From JBEKSX01 sp049516635 (lineage in GTDB: Bacteria > Bacteroidota > Ignavibacteria > Tepidaquicellales > OLB5): a stretch of DNA of 23,694 bases. Made by a program: the position numbers and the translations under genes. Below are positions 1 through 7,605 of the stretch, piece after piece (position 1 is the first letter of the stretch; the number at the start of each line of letters is the position of its first letter). The DNA lies in contig JBEKSX010000046.1 of assembly GCA_049516635.1 (NCBI GenBank), forward strand, positions 1 to 23,694, written 5' to 3'. The notes below the pieces were generated by a model that worked only from the letters and a program-made list of their open reading frames with translations, was not told the DNA's origin and made no database searches.

Positions 1-333
1 TTCAAAGGGTTCAAGATAAAGGATGATTATATGTCATTTTCTTCAAACCATGCTGCATTTGCCTTTGCGATGTCAACTGTACTTTCTCAAAGGATAGGAA
101 ATGTGTGGGCGAGCATCGGCTTGTACGGGATAGCGGGACTCACTGCCATATCACGTGTGGTAAACAACCAGCACTGGTTATCCGATGTTGTGCTTGGAAG
201 CGTGATCGGAATGGGCGCTGGATATTTTGTTATCCGGCAGGAAAATGATAGGGAGCATAAACCGGGACACGGGTCAGACGGGTTATCAATTTATCCCTCG
301 ATGAACGGATTGAATGTGGTGTGGAAGTTTTGA
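1..333 (+). CDS. PAP2-family phosphatase, C-terminal part (5' end outside window)
   Basis: The reading frame is open from base 1 and stops at TGA 331-333, so this is the last 110 residues of a longer protein; an internal ATG at 31 is probably not the start. Two of the three conserved PAP2 (type 2 phosphatidic acid phosphatase) motifs are visible. The first is a PSGH-like segment, here SFSSNHAA with histidine at window residue 17. The second is SRVVNNQHWLSD (residues 51-62), matching the SR-x5-H-x3-D motif that holds the catalytic histidine and aspartate. Family members are membrane enzymes that remove phosphate from lipid phosphates such as undecaprenyl pyrophosphate or phosphatidic acid. The PSGH motif is altered to SSNH, and I cannot tell whether this affects activity. 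The substrate is unknown. The first motif (KxxxxxxRP) lies upstream of the window. Confidence 0.85.
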   Translation, partial: FKGFKIKDDYMSFSSNHAAFAFAMSTVLSQRIGNVWASIGLYGIAGLTAISRVVNNQHWLSDVVLGSVIGMGAGYFVIRQENDREHKPGHGSDGLSIYPSMNGLNVVWKF

Positions 334-347
334 AATGAGAAAAATTG

Positions 348-375
348 CTCGCAAAGACACAAAGAACGCAAAAAG
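348..375. repeat. Imperfect short tandem repeat of CGCAAAGA type
   Basis: Three imperfect 8-base units (CGCAAAGA, CACAAAGA, ACGCAAAA) run head to tail just after the PAP2 stop and just before the 3' end of the restriction-modification cassette. I recall similar CGCAAAGA-type repeats as dispersed intergenic elements in many bacteria. Here it sits at the composition boundary between the phosphatase gene and the AT-rich cassette and may mark the junction. Confidence 0.45.
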
Positions 376-379
376 TAAT

Positions 380-565
380 TTATTTTTTATCTACAATATT
401 ATCATTTATTGCTGTTGATATGGAATCATGCCAGCCGAAGTAATCACCGATCTTATCTTCTAAAATATTTATTTCTTTTTGAGTTAATTTTCTATCGATT
501 TCCTCTTCTGCAACAGTTTGAAGATCAGAAATGTTAATAGAATATATGATTTTGTCTTCATTCAT
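380..565 (-). CDS. Small acidic protein of unknown function, third gene of the restriction cassette
   Basis: A 61-residue ORF with an ATG start at 565. It begins 3 bases after the stop of the restriction endonuclease gene, so it is almost certainly co-transcribed and probably translationally coupled. The protein is rich in Asp, Glu and Ile, has no membrane segment or signal peptide, and looks mostly helical. I recognise a loose pattern (D-[IV]-Q-x2-AEE ... LTxxEIxxxEDKIGDYxxW ... AI) that I recall from unnamed small proteins in accessory regions of other bacteria, but I cannot assign a function. Possible roles are an accessory or regulatory protein for the neighbouring nuclease or methylase, or an unrelated passenger. 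It shares the low GC content of the cassette. Gene reality is fairly likely from the tight spacing; function is unknown. Confidence 0.65.
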   Translation of the reverse strand: MNEDKIIYSINISDLQTVAEEEIDRKLTQKEINILEDKIGDYFGWHDSISTAINDNIVDKK

Positions 566-568
566 AAT

Positions 569-1345
569 TTATTTCTTAAATTTTTTAAAATATTCATCTA
601 TTTCATCTCTCATTTCAATACCTACTCTTTCAAAACAATCAAGTAATTCCTCATATGCTCCATTACCACCTAGAAAATCCCAAAATTCTTCACCAACCTT
701 TAGCTCATTTTTTATATCAATCATTCCCTTCATTGTCCAATTTTCATATGGATTAGGATAATAAGGATTATATGGAATAGCTAAGAATGAATAAACTTTC
801 GCTTTTGGATAACTCAGAAAAGTAATTGCAATCCATTCTAGCAAAGTTCTTTTAAAATCTTTAAAATTACTTTTATTAGGTTTAGTTGTTTTTAGATCAA
901 ATAAAAATATTTCATTTTTATTATTTTCAATATATAAATCTACTTTTACTGTTTTTAATGAGTTTAATGTTCCTTTATTACAAACTTTCCTAATTAGCTC
1001 AATTTCTTTTACTTTATTGGGATCTCCATTAACAGAAAGACTATTTATGATATCTTGGATAACATTTTGCGCTTCTTGACTAATATGATCACCAACAGCA
1101 TATTGGGATTTTGCAGTTTTAAAATTAATATGTGCAAGGGCAACTGCAACAGGTTCAAAAATTGAAGTACCAAATTGTGTATTTAAAGATTGTATAAAAG
1201 AATACAAAGCCATCCTATCTTTACCTAATAATTTAGTGTGAAAAGGCATATAATTTGACTTAGCTTTATAATTCTTAAACTTATTTCTTAGACATCTTTT
1301 GATTACTTCTTCAATTTCTTTTATTTGCTTAGTATTAAATGACAT
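569..1345 (-). CDS. Type II restriction endonuclease, TdeIII-like
   Basis: A 258-residue protein with an ATG start at 1345, four bases after the methyltransferase stop codon. The overall sequence resembles the TdeIII family of type II restriction enzymes; characteristic segments include MPFHTKLLGKDRM (residues 33-45) and TSIFEPVAVALA (60-71). A PD-(D/E)xK nuclease core is visible: Asp136 in KVDLYIE, a beta hairpin, then Asp150-Leu-Lys152 in FLFDLKTTK. TdeIII itself is known to cut GGNCC, so that target is a reasonable guess, but specificity cannot be read from this sequence. The enzyme would cut unmodified foreign DNA in the cytoplasm, with the adjacent methyltransferase protecting the host. 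The gene is strikingly AT-rich compared with the flanks, which suggests horizontal transfer. No frameshift or missing catalytic residue is seen. Confidence 0.8.
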   Translation of the reverse strand: MSFNTKQIKEIEEVIKRCLRNKFKNYKAKSNYMPFHTKLLGKDRMALYSFIQSLNTQFGTSIFEPVAVALAHINFKTAKSQYAVGDHISQEAQNVIQDIINSLSVNGDPNKVKEIELIRKVCNKGTLNSLKTVKVDLYIENNKNEIFLFDLKTTKPNKSNFKDFKRTLLEWIAITFLSYPKAKVYSFLAIPYNPYYPNPYENWTMKGMIDIKNELKVGEEFWDFLGGNGAYEELLDCFERVGIEMRDEIDEYFKKFKK

Positions 1346-1349
1346 TATA

Positions 1350-2924
1350 TTATTTTTCTTTTATTTGAAAAATTATTTCCGAATATGCACCTTTATCTTT
1401 TTCAGTTCTATTTAGCACCGGACGTTTGAACTGATTTACTATTTTCATTCCGGATTTTTCTGTTATAATCGGATAAATGTTGTATTTATCGTTTGCAACT
1501 AAGAATACATTGTAATCTTCTATCAAATATTTTTTACAATTATTCAGTACTTGTGAGATTGATTCAATATATGATTCTTTTGCTTCTCTGCCCTGTCCTT
1601 TGTTTAACGGACCTATTTCAAGTTCGTCCTGGCGTGTAAACTTGAACAAATCATACGCATAAGCATGCTGTTCGTGATAATCTATTAAACCTACGTATGG
1701 AGGACTTGAAAAAATACCGTTAATTTTATGATTCTTAACCAGCTTAACTAATTCTAGATTTCTATTTTCTAATTCATTGTATAAATCAATCTTTCTAGAA
1801 TCACCTGTTAAGCAAATTTGTTGTGTATTCGTTCGTAGTTTATCGAATTTCGCAAGCCGGACAACGGTATCTTTCGAATATCTCTCCCACATTTTCTTGA
1901 TTGAGAATATAGGCTTACATATCTTATTATGTTTAGAACAATAGTAGATAGAGCTAACAGGCTCTTTTAGTGTAGCTAAATCGGAATGAGTTGTAGCACG
2001 GCAGGAACGAATTGTGCGGCTAAGTATTACTGTAATTATTTTTTTTGTATCAAGGTTTTTAATTTTCTTTACTTCTTTAAAGACATAGTCAATTTCATTC
2101 CGTACAGGTATTAAGTACCATTTATCCAGAAAACCTTTGGTTGAACCATTAAATAATTTAATATGATATTGTTTTAATAGTTTTTCAAATGTAGGTATAA
2201 GTTCTTTTAATTTCTCTGTTGCATATTGTGTTTCATCTATTATTCCTTGATTAACATTATACCTATATTCCGGACTTGGAAAATATTCAGTATTATATTT
2301 ATATAGTTCTTCGGCTAACTTTTCGTCAAATTCTATAACGCGTAAATCAGATAAATATTTGTTTAAGGAATTTGTTATTCTTTTAATTTCGTTAAGAACG
2401 TCTTTAAGATCATATTTCTTTATCTTTACATTAGATATTAGAGTGTTGAAATACGAGATGTCAATTCCTATTGCATGAATTCCTAATTCATTTGCTTGAA
2501 CTAATGTTGTACCACTGCCGCAAAAAGGATCTAATATAATATCACCTTTGTGAAAATATGCTTCTTTTTTAAATTTATCGGTATGTTCATCAAGAAAGTA
2601 CTCAACTAATTGGGGTATGAATTTTCCTTTATATGGATGTAAGCGATGGACGTGTTTTGTAGTCTCTGCTTCTTTAAAAGCATCGAAAGATAAATTCCAA
2701 TTCAGATCTTTACCTAACTTATTTTTCCAGTCAATTTTCTTATTTCCATAATAAGAAGAGTAATATTCTACTAATTCTTCTTTGACAACAAAGACAGAAC
2801 CATTATCACCCCTTTTCCTGATTTTACCATAATTAATAAGATAAGAGATGTTGGATTCAGTAACATTTTTCTTTAAATACTCGCTTGCCCACTTGCTGGC
2901 TTCTTTAATCGTAAGTAATTCCAA
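1350..2924 (-). CDS. DNA methyltransferase (m4C/m6A type) with N-terminal helix-turn-helix, partner of the TdeIII-like nuclease
   Basis: A 524-residue protein. The start is TTG at 2924; a TAG stop lies two codons upstream and the first residues (ELLTIKEASKWASEYL) fit the beginning of a MerR/excisionase-type helix-turn-helix domain (about residues 1-56). A conserved HPYKGKFIPQLVEYF segment follows (96-110). Then comes the S-adenosylmethionine-binding motif I, DPFCGSGTT (132-140), and much later the catalytic motif IV, SPPY (407-410). SPPY is typical of amino-group methylases, most often N4-cytosine. Motif I precedes motif IV, with an insert of about 270 residues between them that may hold the target recognition region. 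The product should modify the sequence cut by the downstream nuclease. The helix-turn-helix could help DNA recognition or control the operon; this is inference. The gene leads a three-gene operon and is very AT-rich. Confidence 0.88.
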   Translation of the reverse strand: MELLTIKEASKWASEYLKKNVTESNISYLINYGKIRKRGDNGSVFVVKEELVEYYSSYYGNKKIDWKNKLGKDLNWNLSFDAFKEAETTKHVHRLHPYKGKFIPQLVEYFLDEHTDKFKKEAYFHKGDIILDPFCGSGTTLVQANELGIHAIGIDISYFNTLISNVKIKKYDLKDVLNEIKRITNSLNKYLSDLRVIEFDEKLAEELYKYNTEYFPSPEYRYNVNQGIIDETQYATEKLKELIPTFEKLLKQYHIKLFNGSTKGFLDKWYLIPVRNEIDYVFKEVKKIKNLDTKKIITVILSRTIRSCRATTHSDLATLKEPVSSIYYCSKHNKICKPIFSIKKMWERYSKDTVVRLAKFDKLRTNTQQICLTGDSRKIDLYNELENRNLELVKLVKNHKINGIFSSPPYVGLIDYHEQHAYAYDLFKFTRQDELEIGPLNKGQGREAKESYIESISQVLNNCKKYLIEDYNVFLVANDKYNIYPIITEKSGMKIVNQFKRPVLNRTEKDKGAYSEIIFQIKEK

Positions 2925-3063
2925 TTGTATCTATTTTCTACAAAATTACGATATTCCTATCAATAAATAAAGTTATACTAATAGCTTAGCCCGGAACCTT
3001 ACTAAATCCCTCAAGTATAATAATTAAGAAAAATGGTGGAATTATCCTTAGAAAGAGGGTATC

Positions 3064-3861
3064 ATGAAAACAAAGAAAAATACGGAAACCACCCAATACG
3101 GGGCTCCAGAAATTAAGCAGGTTTACCAAAAGAACTTCAGGCGGGGACTGGAATATGCTGTAATCCTGCATGTTGTCCTGGTTTGCAGTTATCTGCTGAT
3201 CATCTACGTTAACAGCCTGAATGCCGCCGTTATCAAAAATGAACCGTATCACCCGAGAGAAGTGAATATATCCGAACCCCCTTCAGTGAATGAAAACGAT
3301 AATCAGGTTCCCAGGCAAGAGCAGGAGATTGTAAAACCCATCAAGGAAATGGGCGCATTGGTACCTGAACCCGTAGCAAGAGATAAAGCCGATGAGATGA
3401 CAATTAAAACGCAGGAACAGCTGGACAAAATTAATACAGAGGTCTCCAGGGAAGGGGATTCGGTTAAGTATGTAGCCGATAACGGAAATAGTAATAATAT
3501 AATTGAGCATATTAATAAAAATGATATAAAAGTAACGCATAACGATAACCCGGAAATAATATATAAGTCTTTTGAAGTTGAGGTAGTGCCCGAATGTGTT
3601 AATCTGGATGCTGTAAAGAGCTCGATGGTATATCCCATGGTAGCTATTGAGTCGAACATCGAAGGCAGAGTTACGATAAAAGTGCTCGTTGGTCCCGATG
3701 GTCATGTGATACAGACCGGTGCCTTAACCGGACCGGAAGTTTTTTACGATGAAGTTCGTGATAAAGCGAAGAACCTCGAGTTCACCAGCGGGTTACAAAA
3801 CGGCAAAGCAGTTAAGGTGTGGATGACGGTTCCGTTCAATTTCAAGCTGAAGGATAAATAA
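3064..3861 (+). CDS. TonB-family protein (energy transducer TonB, C-terminal domain)
   Basis: A 265-residue protein with an ATG at 3064 behind a ribosome binding site (AAAGAGG, about 3052-3058). It has the TonB layout: a short cytoplasmic N-terminus, one membrane helix (about residues 31-50), a long polar periplasmic linker (about 60-170) and a C-terminal TonB domain (about 175-265) containing YPMVAIESNIEGRVTIKVLV and ending VPFNFKLKDK. TonB proteins pass energy from the inner membrane ExbBD motor to outer-membrane receptors. No exbB, exbD or receptor gene lies nearby, so its partner is unknown. The linker is rich in Glu, Asn and Asp and has few of the Pro-Lys repeats seen in classical TonB. 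In this group many proteins carry this domain, so a role other than iron uptake is possible. Confidence 0.85.
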   Translation: MKTKKNTETTQYGAPEIKQVYQKNFRRGLEYAVILHVVLVCSYLLIIYVNSLNAAVIKNEPYHPREVNISEPPSVNENDNQVPRQEQEIVKPIKEMGALVPEPVARDKADEMTIKTQEQLDKINTEVSREGDSVKYVADNGNSNNIIEHINKNDIKVTHNDNPEIIYKSFEVEVVPECVNLDAVKSSMVYPMVAIESNIEGRVTIKVLVGPDGHVIQTGALTGPEVFYDEVRDKAKNLEFTSGLQNGKAVKVWMTVPFNFKLKDK

Positions 3862-3914
3862 TTAGTGCTAAAAAGATTCTTGGAGAGACGTCCCACGAAA
3901 ATTTTTATCAATTT

Positions 3915-3985
3915 GTCATTCCCACGAAAGTGGGAATCCGATTAACATTTGGTCATTTTCGGATTCCTGCTTTCGCAGGAATGAC
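3915..3985. repeat. Inverted pair of REP-like hairpins
   Basis: Two 27-base arms (3915-3941 and 3959-3985) are imperfect reverse complements separated by 17 bases. Each arm is itself a small hairpin: TTCCCAC-gaaa-GTGGGAA on the left and TTCCTGC-tttc-GCAGGAA on the right. A single related arm lies at 8183-8208, so this is a dispersed intergenic repeat family like bacterial REP/BIME elements. It lies after the TonB gene and could also slow or stabilise transcript ends. Confidence 0.75.
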
Positions 3986-3994
3986 AGAAAGAAC

Positions 3995-4117
3995 TTAAAT
4001 TTTGAAGAAAATTAGAAGGATCAGCAGAATAAATATGATATACCCTCCGAGTATGCTCAGTCCGAATAGCAATGATGAACCTGTTGTATTTTTACTTTCT
4101 TTCATGTCTTTGGTCAT
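3995..4117 (-). CDS. Small predicted membrane protein, 40 residues
   Basis: A short ORF read from ATG at 4117 (or ATG at 4105, in frame) to TAA at 3995-3997. The translation is MTKDMKESKNTTGSSLLFGL followed by SILGGYIIFILLILLIFFKI: a short charged N-terminus and one strongly hydrophobic helix of about 22 residues ending in a Lys. The layout is that of a real single-pass small membrane protein rather than random coding. It follows arsC on the same strand with a gap of about 47 bases, so it could be co-transcribed. No clear Shine-Dalgarno site is seen close to either ATG. Function unknown; gene reality is moderately supported. Confidence 0.5.
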   Translation of the reverse strand: MTKDMKESKNTTGSSLLFGLSILGGYIIFILLILLIFFKI

Positions 4118-4164
4118 TTAACAATAAAATTATTTTTTCCGCAATGGAGTTCCTGTGTATAAAA

Positions 4165-4596
4165 TTATTTATTGCTTTGTTTAAGTGATCTATAAAATTT
4201 TCCGAACTCGTCTATTATTTCATCCCTGACACGTTTATATACTGCCAGCTTCTGTTCATCGGTTCCCTGTGCACGGGCGGGGTCTTCAAAACCGATGTGG
4301 AGCCGGTGTTTTACTTTACCGGAGAACACCGGGCAAGTTTCCCGCGCATCATCACACACCGTTATCACATAATCGAAAGAGACATTCAAAAATTGAGCTA
4401 CCGATTTTGTGTTATGCCCGCTGATATCAATACCTATCTCATTCATAACCCTGACTGCGAACGGGCTGACCATGGTTTCAGGGTCGGTGCCGGCAGAAAA
4501 TACCTCCAGCCCGGGATCCAGTGATTTCAAGAACCCTTCCGCCATCTGGCTTCGGCAAGAATTGCCTGTGCAAATAACTAAAATTTTATTTTTCAC
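4165..4596 (-). CDS. arsC: Arsenate reductase, thioredoxin-coupled low-molecular-weight phosphatase fold
   Basis: A 143-residue protein starting with GTG at 4596, which places the catalytic loop at the usual distance from the N-terminus. The P-loop CTGNSCRSQMAEG (Cys9 to Gly21) is the anion-binding site, with catalytic Cys9 and Arg15. The resolving cysteines are Cys81 and Cys88 in VCDDARETCPVF, which corresponds to the Cys10/Cys82/Cys89 triad of the thioredoxin-linked ArsC of Staphylococcus aureus. The FEDPA segment carries the general-acid aspartate. It would reduce arsenate to arsenite in the cytoplasm, using thioredoxin. The three-cysteine pattern argues against a plain protein tyrosine phosphatase. 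No arsR regulator or arsenite pump gene is next to it, so this is not a classic ars operon; the only same-strand neighbour downstream is a tiny membrane protein. Confidence 0.9.
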   Translation of the reverse strand: MKNKILVICTGNSCRSQMAEGFLKSLDPGLEVFSAGTDPETMVSPFAVRVMNEIGIDISGHNTKSVAQFLNVSFDYVITVCDDARETCPVFSGKVKHRLHIGFEDPARAQGTDEQKLAVYKRVRDEIIDEFGKFYRSLKQSNK

Positions 4597-4671
4597 ATTA
4601 AGTTTATTTTTTTCCGGAATTAATATCTTTTTATAATTTCTGAAAAGCTATACCCGTGTTTATCCCCTAAA

Positions 4672-4705
4672 TGTTAAAAGAAAGGGCGGTCTTTAGAACC
4701 GCCCT
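4672..4705 (-). terminator. Intrinsic terminator of the S8 protease gene
   Basis: On the minus strand an 8-base-pair GC-rich stem (AGGGCGGT / ACCGCCCT at 4698-4705 and 4683-4690) with a 7-base loop is followed by TTTCTTTT. It lies about 80 bases after the protease stop and before arsC, so it should end the protease transcript and separate the two genes. Confidence 0.85.
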
Positions 4706-4785
4706 ATATTGAACATTTATTCTAAATCAAAAATAGTTTTGCTATTTTATAAGCCCGACAAGGCCGGGTTTCAAAAATAACTTCG

Positions 4786-7605
4786 TTATTTTATCAACAC
4801 CATTTTCTTCACTGCGGTGAAATCTCCGGCTTCAATACGGTAGAAATAAATACCGCTCGCGAGATTTGTTCCGTCGAAGCTGGCACTGTAAACACCCGCC
4901 TGTTTACGCTCATTGACGAGAGTTGTCACCTGTCTCCCTAAAAGGTCATAGACGACCAACTTGACCGTCCCGGCTTTCGGAATTGAATATTGTATCTTCG
5001 TGGTCGGGTTAAAGGGATTAGGATAATTCTGTGCTAGTGAAAATATTTTCGGGAGCTGTGCTATGATCGGATGAGTTCCCGTGTAATTTACAACGCAGAC
5101 ACTGTCCAGGTAGAGATCGTTCCCGTATGCACTGATAGCAGTGAATTTTATTTTGGCTGTACCAATGGGCAGACTGATCATCTGCTGTTTCCATTGTATG
5201 CATGTAGGAGCAAATTCATCTGTAGTAGGCGGTGCGGTAACAAGCTCTCCGCTCAGGCCTCCGTGTAGAGTATCGAGCATGATCCACGTAGTGTCAGATG
5301 CTTTCTGGCAAAGGACCACAAGCAGATCGATCTCGGACTCATACGTAGCATAAGCTTCCTGAAATCTCAGTGAATCAGAACCGCCCCTTGTTGAGTCGAA
5401 TGTCAATGTAATAAGGTCCTGGGTGGTTCCCGGAGTTGCATAATAAAAGTCGAACAATGCGCATCCCGTATCCAGACAGTAAGCGCCATAATCTGAATGA
5501 CTCCAGTATAAAACACCGTTTGGCTCTATATCCCAGCCAGTGGGAGGAAATACTGTATCTTTAAATGCTTCGCAGAGTGCGGGCATCTGCTGGTACACTG
5601 TTACAGTCGTTCTTACGGTATCATTCGCTCTATTTGTATCATTTGCGAGAGCTGAAACGTACATCAGAGTAAAGGTTCCTTCAGTTGCAGGTGTCCATGA
5701 ATTGGTTACCGAATCTACCTGGGTTGGTGTTAGGTCTTTATTCGTAGTGCTTATCAATGCACCGCTGATGAAAAATTTAATCGGGACACCGGTCTCCGTG
5801 GAGGTGCCTATATTTTGAATGCGTGTCTTGATGTCGTACGCAGTGTTAACCAGAAATGCTGACGGAAGGTTCATGAAAGGGCCCACCGATATATCATGTG
5901 ATGCCGGCGGAGGCGGAGGTCCAAGACTGGATAATAACTTGAAGGCGTTGACCTTGCCGTAACCCATTCCATTGTTCCAGGTACTGCCCAGACTCGTGAT
6001 TGGTCCGGTGCTTGTGTAAGAATATGAGCCTACCTTATCTGCAGTCCTGCAGATCTTTACCCTTACCGAATCCCACCTCTGCATGGAATCTAATGATATG
6101 AACAAGGCACATACGCCTGCGCAATTCGGGGTAGCGCTGGATGTGCCGTTAAATGTTGCAAAATAATTAGTCGGGTCATATCCTGCCGAACCCATTCTGT
6201 CCGTTGCATATACTTTTACGCACGGTGCAACCACATATAGTCCCGTTCCGTAGTTAGCTCCCCACCAGCTTTCCAGATCGCAGCTTGTGGTTGATTTTCT
6301 CTCTTCGCAGGGGCTGTTTCCGCCAACTGCTATTACGTATGCATTGGTCGAAGGCCAGCTTATTGGTCCGTTGGCATTGCCCGAGGCAAAACAAAATACG
6401 GTTCCTTTGCCGGATCTTCCGGAGGTTGTGCCGTCCTGGATAGCCTGGTCTGCTGCAGAGATCGGGCTTCCGCCGCCCCACGAGTTGCTCGATACACTCT
6501 CGCCTTGCTGCCAAGAGTATAACAGTCCGTTTGTGATAGCGTCTGAGCTCGTGCTGCCTGCGGAATTAAATATTTTTATTCCGATAAGTTTACAGCCCGG
6601 TGCCACGCCCGAAATTCCCATCGAGTTGTTGCCGACTGCAGCAACTATACCTGCAGTACAGGTGCCGTGATTGTAATCATCCATACATCCCGGATGCCCG
6701 TTGATGAAATCATATCCCGAACCCGGAATTAAGTTTGCCATCAGGTCCTCGTGCAATGTATCTATACCGGTATCGACCATGCCGACTATACAGTGTGAAT
6801 TGCCCAGCGATAGATCCCAGGCGCTATCCACACGCATATCGCAGCCCGGTGTTCCAGGTATACTGCCCGGTATATTATTTCCCGTGTTCTTTAATGACCA
6901 TTGCATCGGATAGAATGTGTCATTAGGCGTGAAAGAAAGAAGACCGTGGAAATAGAAATTCGGTTCGGACCAGTTCACCAGTCCGCTGTTATAAACCGTA
7001 TTGGCGGCGTCTATCGTGTAGGGTCCCATGCTTTGAGGGACTCTAAGTACGAATGACTTTCCTCCCGTGATATTTATCGTCTGAACGATTGAAAAATTAT
7101 TATTTCTTATATAGCTGTCTATCCTGTCCCTGCTCACCGAAGGTTTGAACTGTACCAGTATCTCATCTATTACACCCTGTAATACGGAATTATTATCTTT
7201 GGGTGAATAAACGGGTGACGAGTATTCTATCTGCGGATTCTGGTTCAATGCTCTCACCAGTGCGTCGATGGAAGGCTGGTCATAGGGCATCGCGAGATCA
7301 ACGAACTGCATTTTCTGGTTAAGATCGAATCTCGTAACGGGTGCCGTCTGGTAATACTGTCCCATGAGCACCTTAAACTCATTTTGTGAAAGCTGGGCTT
7401 TGGTCTTAACAAAGATCTTATCGGTTCTCAGTGTCAGAGTGTAAGGTTTGTTTTTGTAATAGTAATAGTCGGTTAAATTACCGCTTGCAGAGCCGGTACT
7501 CCACCCTGCAAAAAAAGTGATCAGCAGTAAATACAGAATAAAGTGAAGTTTGTGATTTTTGAAAAATTTGGCTGCTGATAAAATGGTGAGCTTCCTCTGC
7601 TCCAT
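4786..7605 (-). CDS. Secreted subtilisin-like (S8) serine protease with T9SS type A sorting domain
   Basis: A 939-residue protein with an ATG at 7605 and a good ribosome binding site (AGGAG at 7613-7617). Regions in order: an N-terminal signal or membrane segment (about 21-40); a propeptide region (about 50-220) including DEILVQFKPSVSRDRI; an S8 catalytic domain (about 230-560); a proline linker (563-567); a CARDB-like domain (about 570-672); a second beta-rich domain (about 675-842); and the C-terminal sorting domain (about 855-939) with LAQNYPNPFNPTTK. The catalytic triad is intact: Asp278 (VDTGID), His313 (NHGTCTAG) and Ser489 (NGTSSATP), with oxyanion Asn410 (ASGN). The protein should pass the inner membrane by Sec and the outer membrane by the type IX system, then be released or surface-attached after the sorting domain is removed. 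Likely role is digestion of external protein. It is a single-gene unit with its own terminator. Confidence 0.93.
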   Translation of the reverse strand: MEQRKLTILSAAKFFKNHKLHFILYLLLITFFAGWSTGSASGNLTDYYYYKNKPYTLTLRTDKIFVKTKAQLSQNEFKVLMGQYYQTAPVTRFDLNQKMQFVDLAMPYDQPSIDALVRALNQNPQIEYSSPVYSPKDNNSVLQGVIDEILVQFKPSVSRDRIDSYIRNNNFSIVQTINITGGKSFVLRVPQSMGPYTIDAANTVYNSGLVNWSEPNFYFHGLLSFTPNDTFYPMQWSLKNTGNNIPGSIPGTPGCDMRVDSAWDLSLGNSHCIVGMVDTGIDTLHEDLMANLIPGSGYDFINGHPGCMDDYNHGTCTAGIVAAVGNNSMGISGVAPGCKLIGIKIFNSAGSTSSDAITNGLLYSWQQGESVSSNSWGGGSPISAADQAIQDGTTSGRSGKGTVFCFASGNANGPISWPSTNAYVIAVGGNSPCEERKSTTSCDLESWWGANYGTGLYVVAPCVKVYATDRMGSAGYDPTNYFATFNGTSSATPNCAGVCALFISLDSMQRWDSVRVKICRTADKVGSYSYTSTGPITSLGSTWNNGMGYGKVNAFKLLSSLGPPPPPASHDISVGPFMNLPSAFLVNTAYDIKTRIQNIGTSTETGVPIKFFISGALISTTNKDLTPTQVDSVTNSWTPATEGTFTLMYVSALANDTNRANDTVRTTVTVYQQMPALCEAFKDTVFPPTGWDIEPNGVLYWSHSDYGAYCLDTGCALFDFYYATPGTTQDLITLTFDSTRGGSDSLRFQEAYATYESEIDLLVVLCQKASDTTWIMLDTLHGGLSGELVTAPPTTDEFAPTCIQWKQQMISLPIGTAKIKFTAISAYGNDLYLDSVCVVNYTGTHPIIAQLPKIFSLAQNYPNPFNPTTKIQYSIPKAGTVKLVVYDLLGRQVTTLVNERKQAGVYSASFDGTNLASGIYFYRIEAGDFTAVKKMVLIK

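Noticed and set aside
2986..3252. 88-residue minus-strand ORF overlapping the start of the TonB gene
   Set aside because: The plus-strand gene has a ribosome binding site, a membrane helix and a recognisable C-terminal domain; this ORF has none of these.
4165..4596. Reading this gene as a protein tyrosine phosphatase
   Set aside because: The Cys9/Cys81/Cys88 triad is specific for thioredoxin-linked arsenate reductase.
6287..6670. 127-residue plus-strand ORF opposite the S8 protease
   Set aside because: It overlaps the catalytic domain of the protease, whose triad residues are clear on the other strand.
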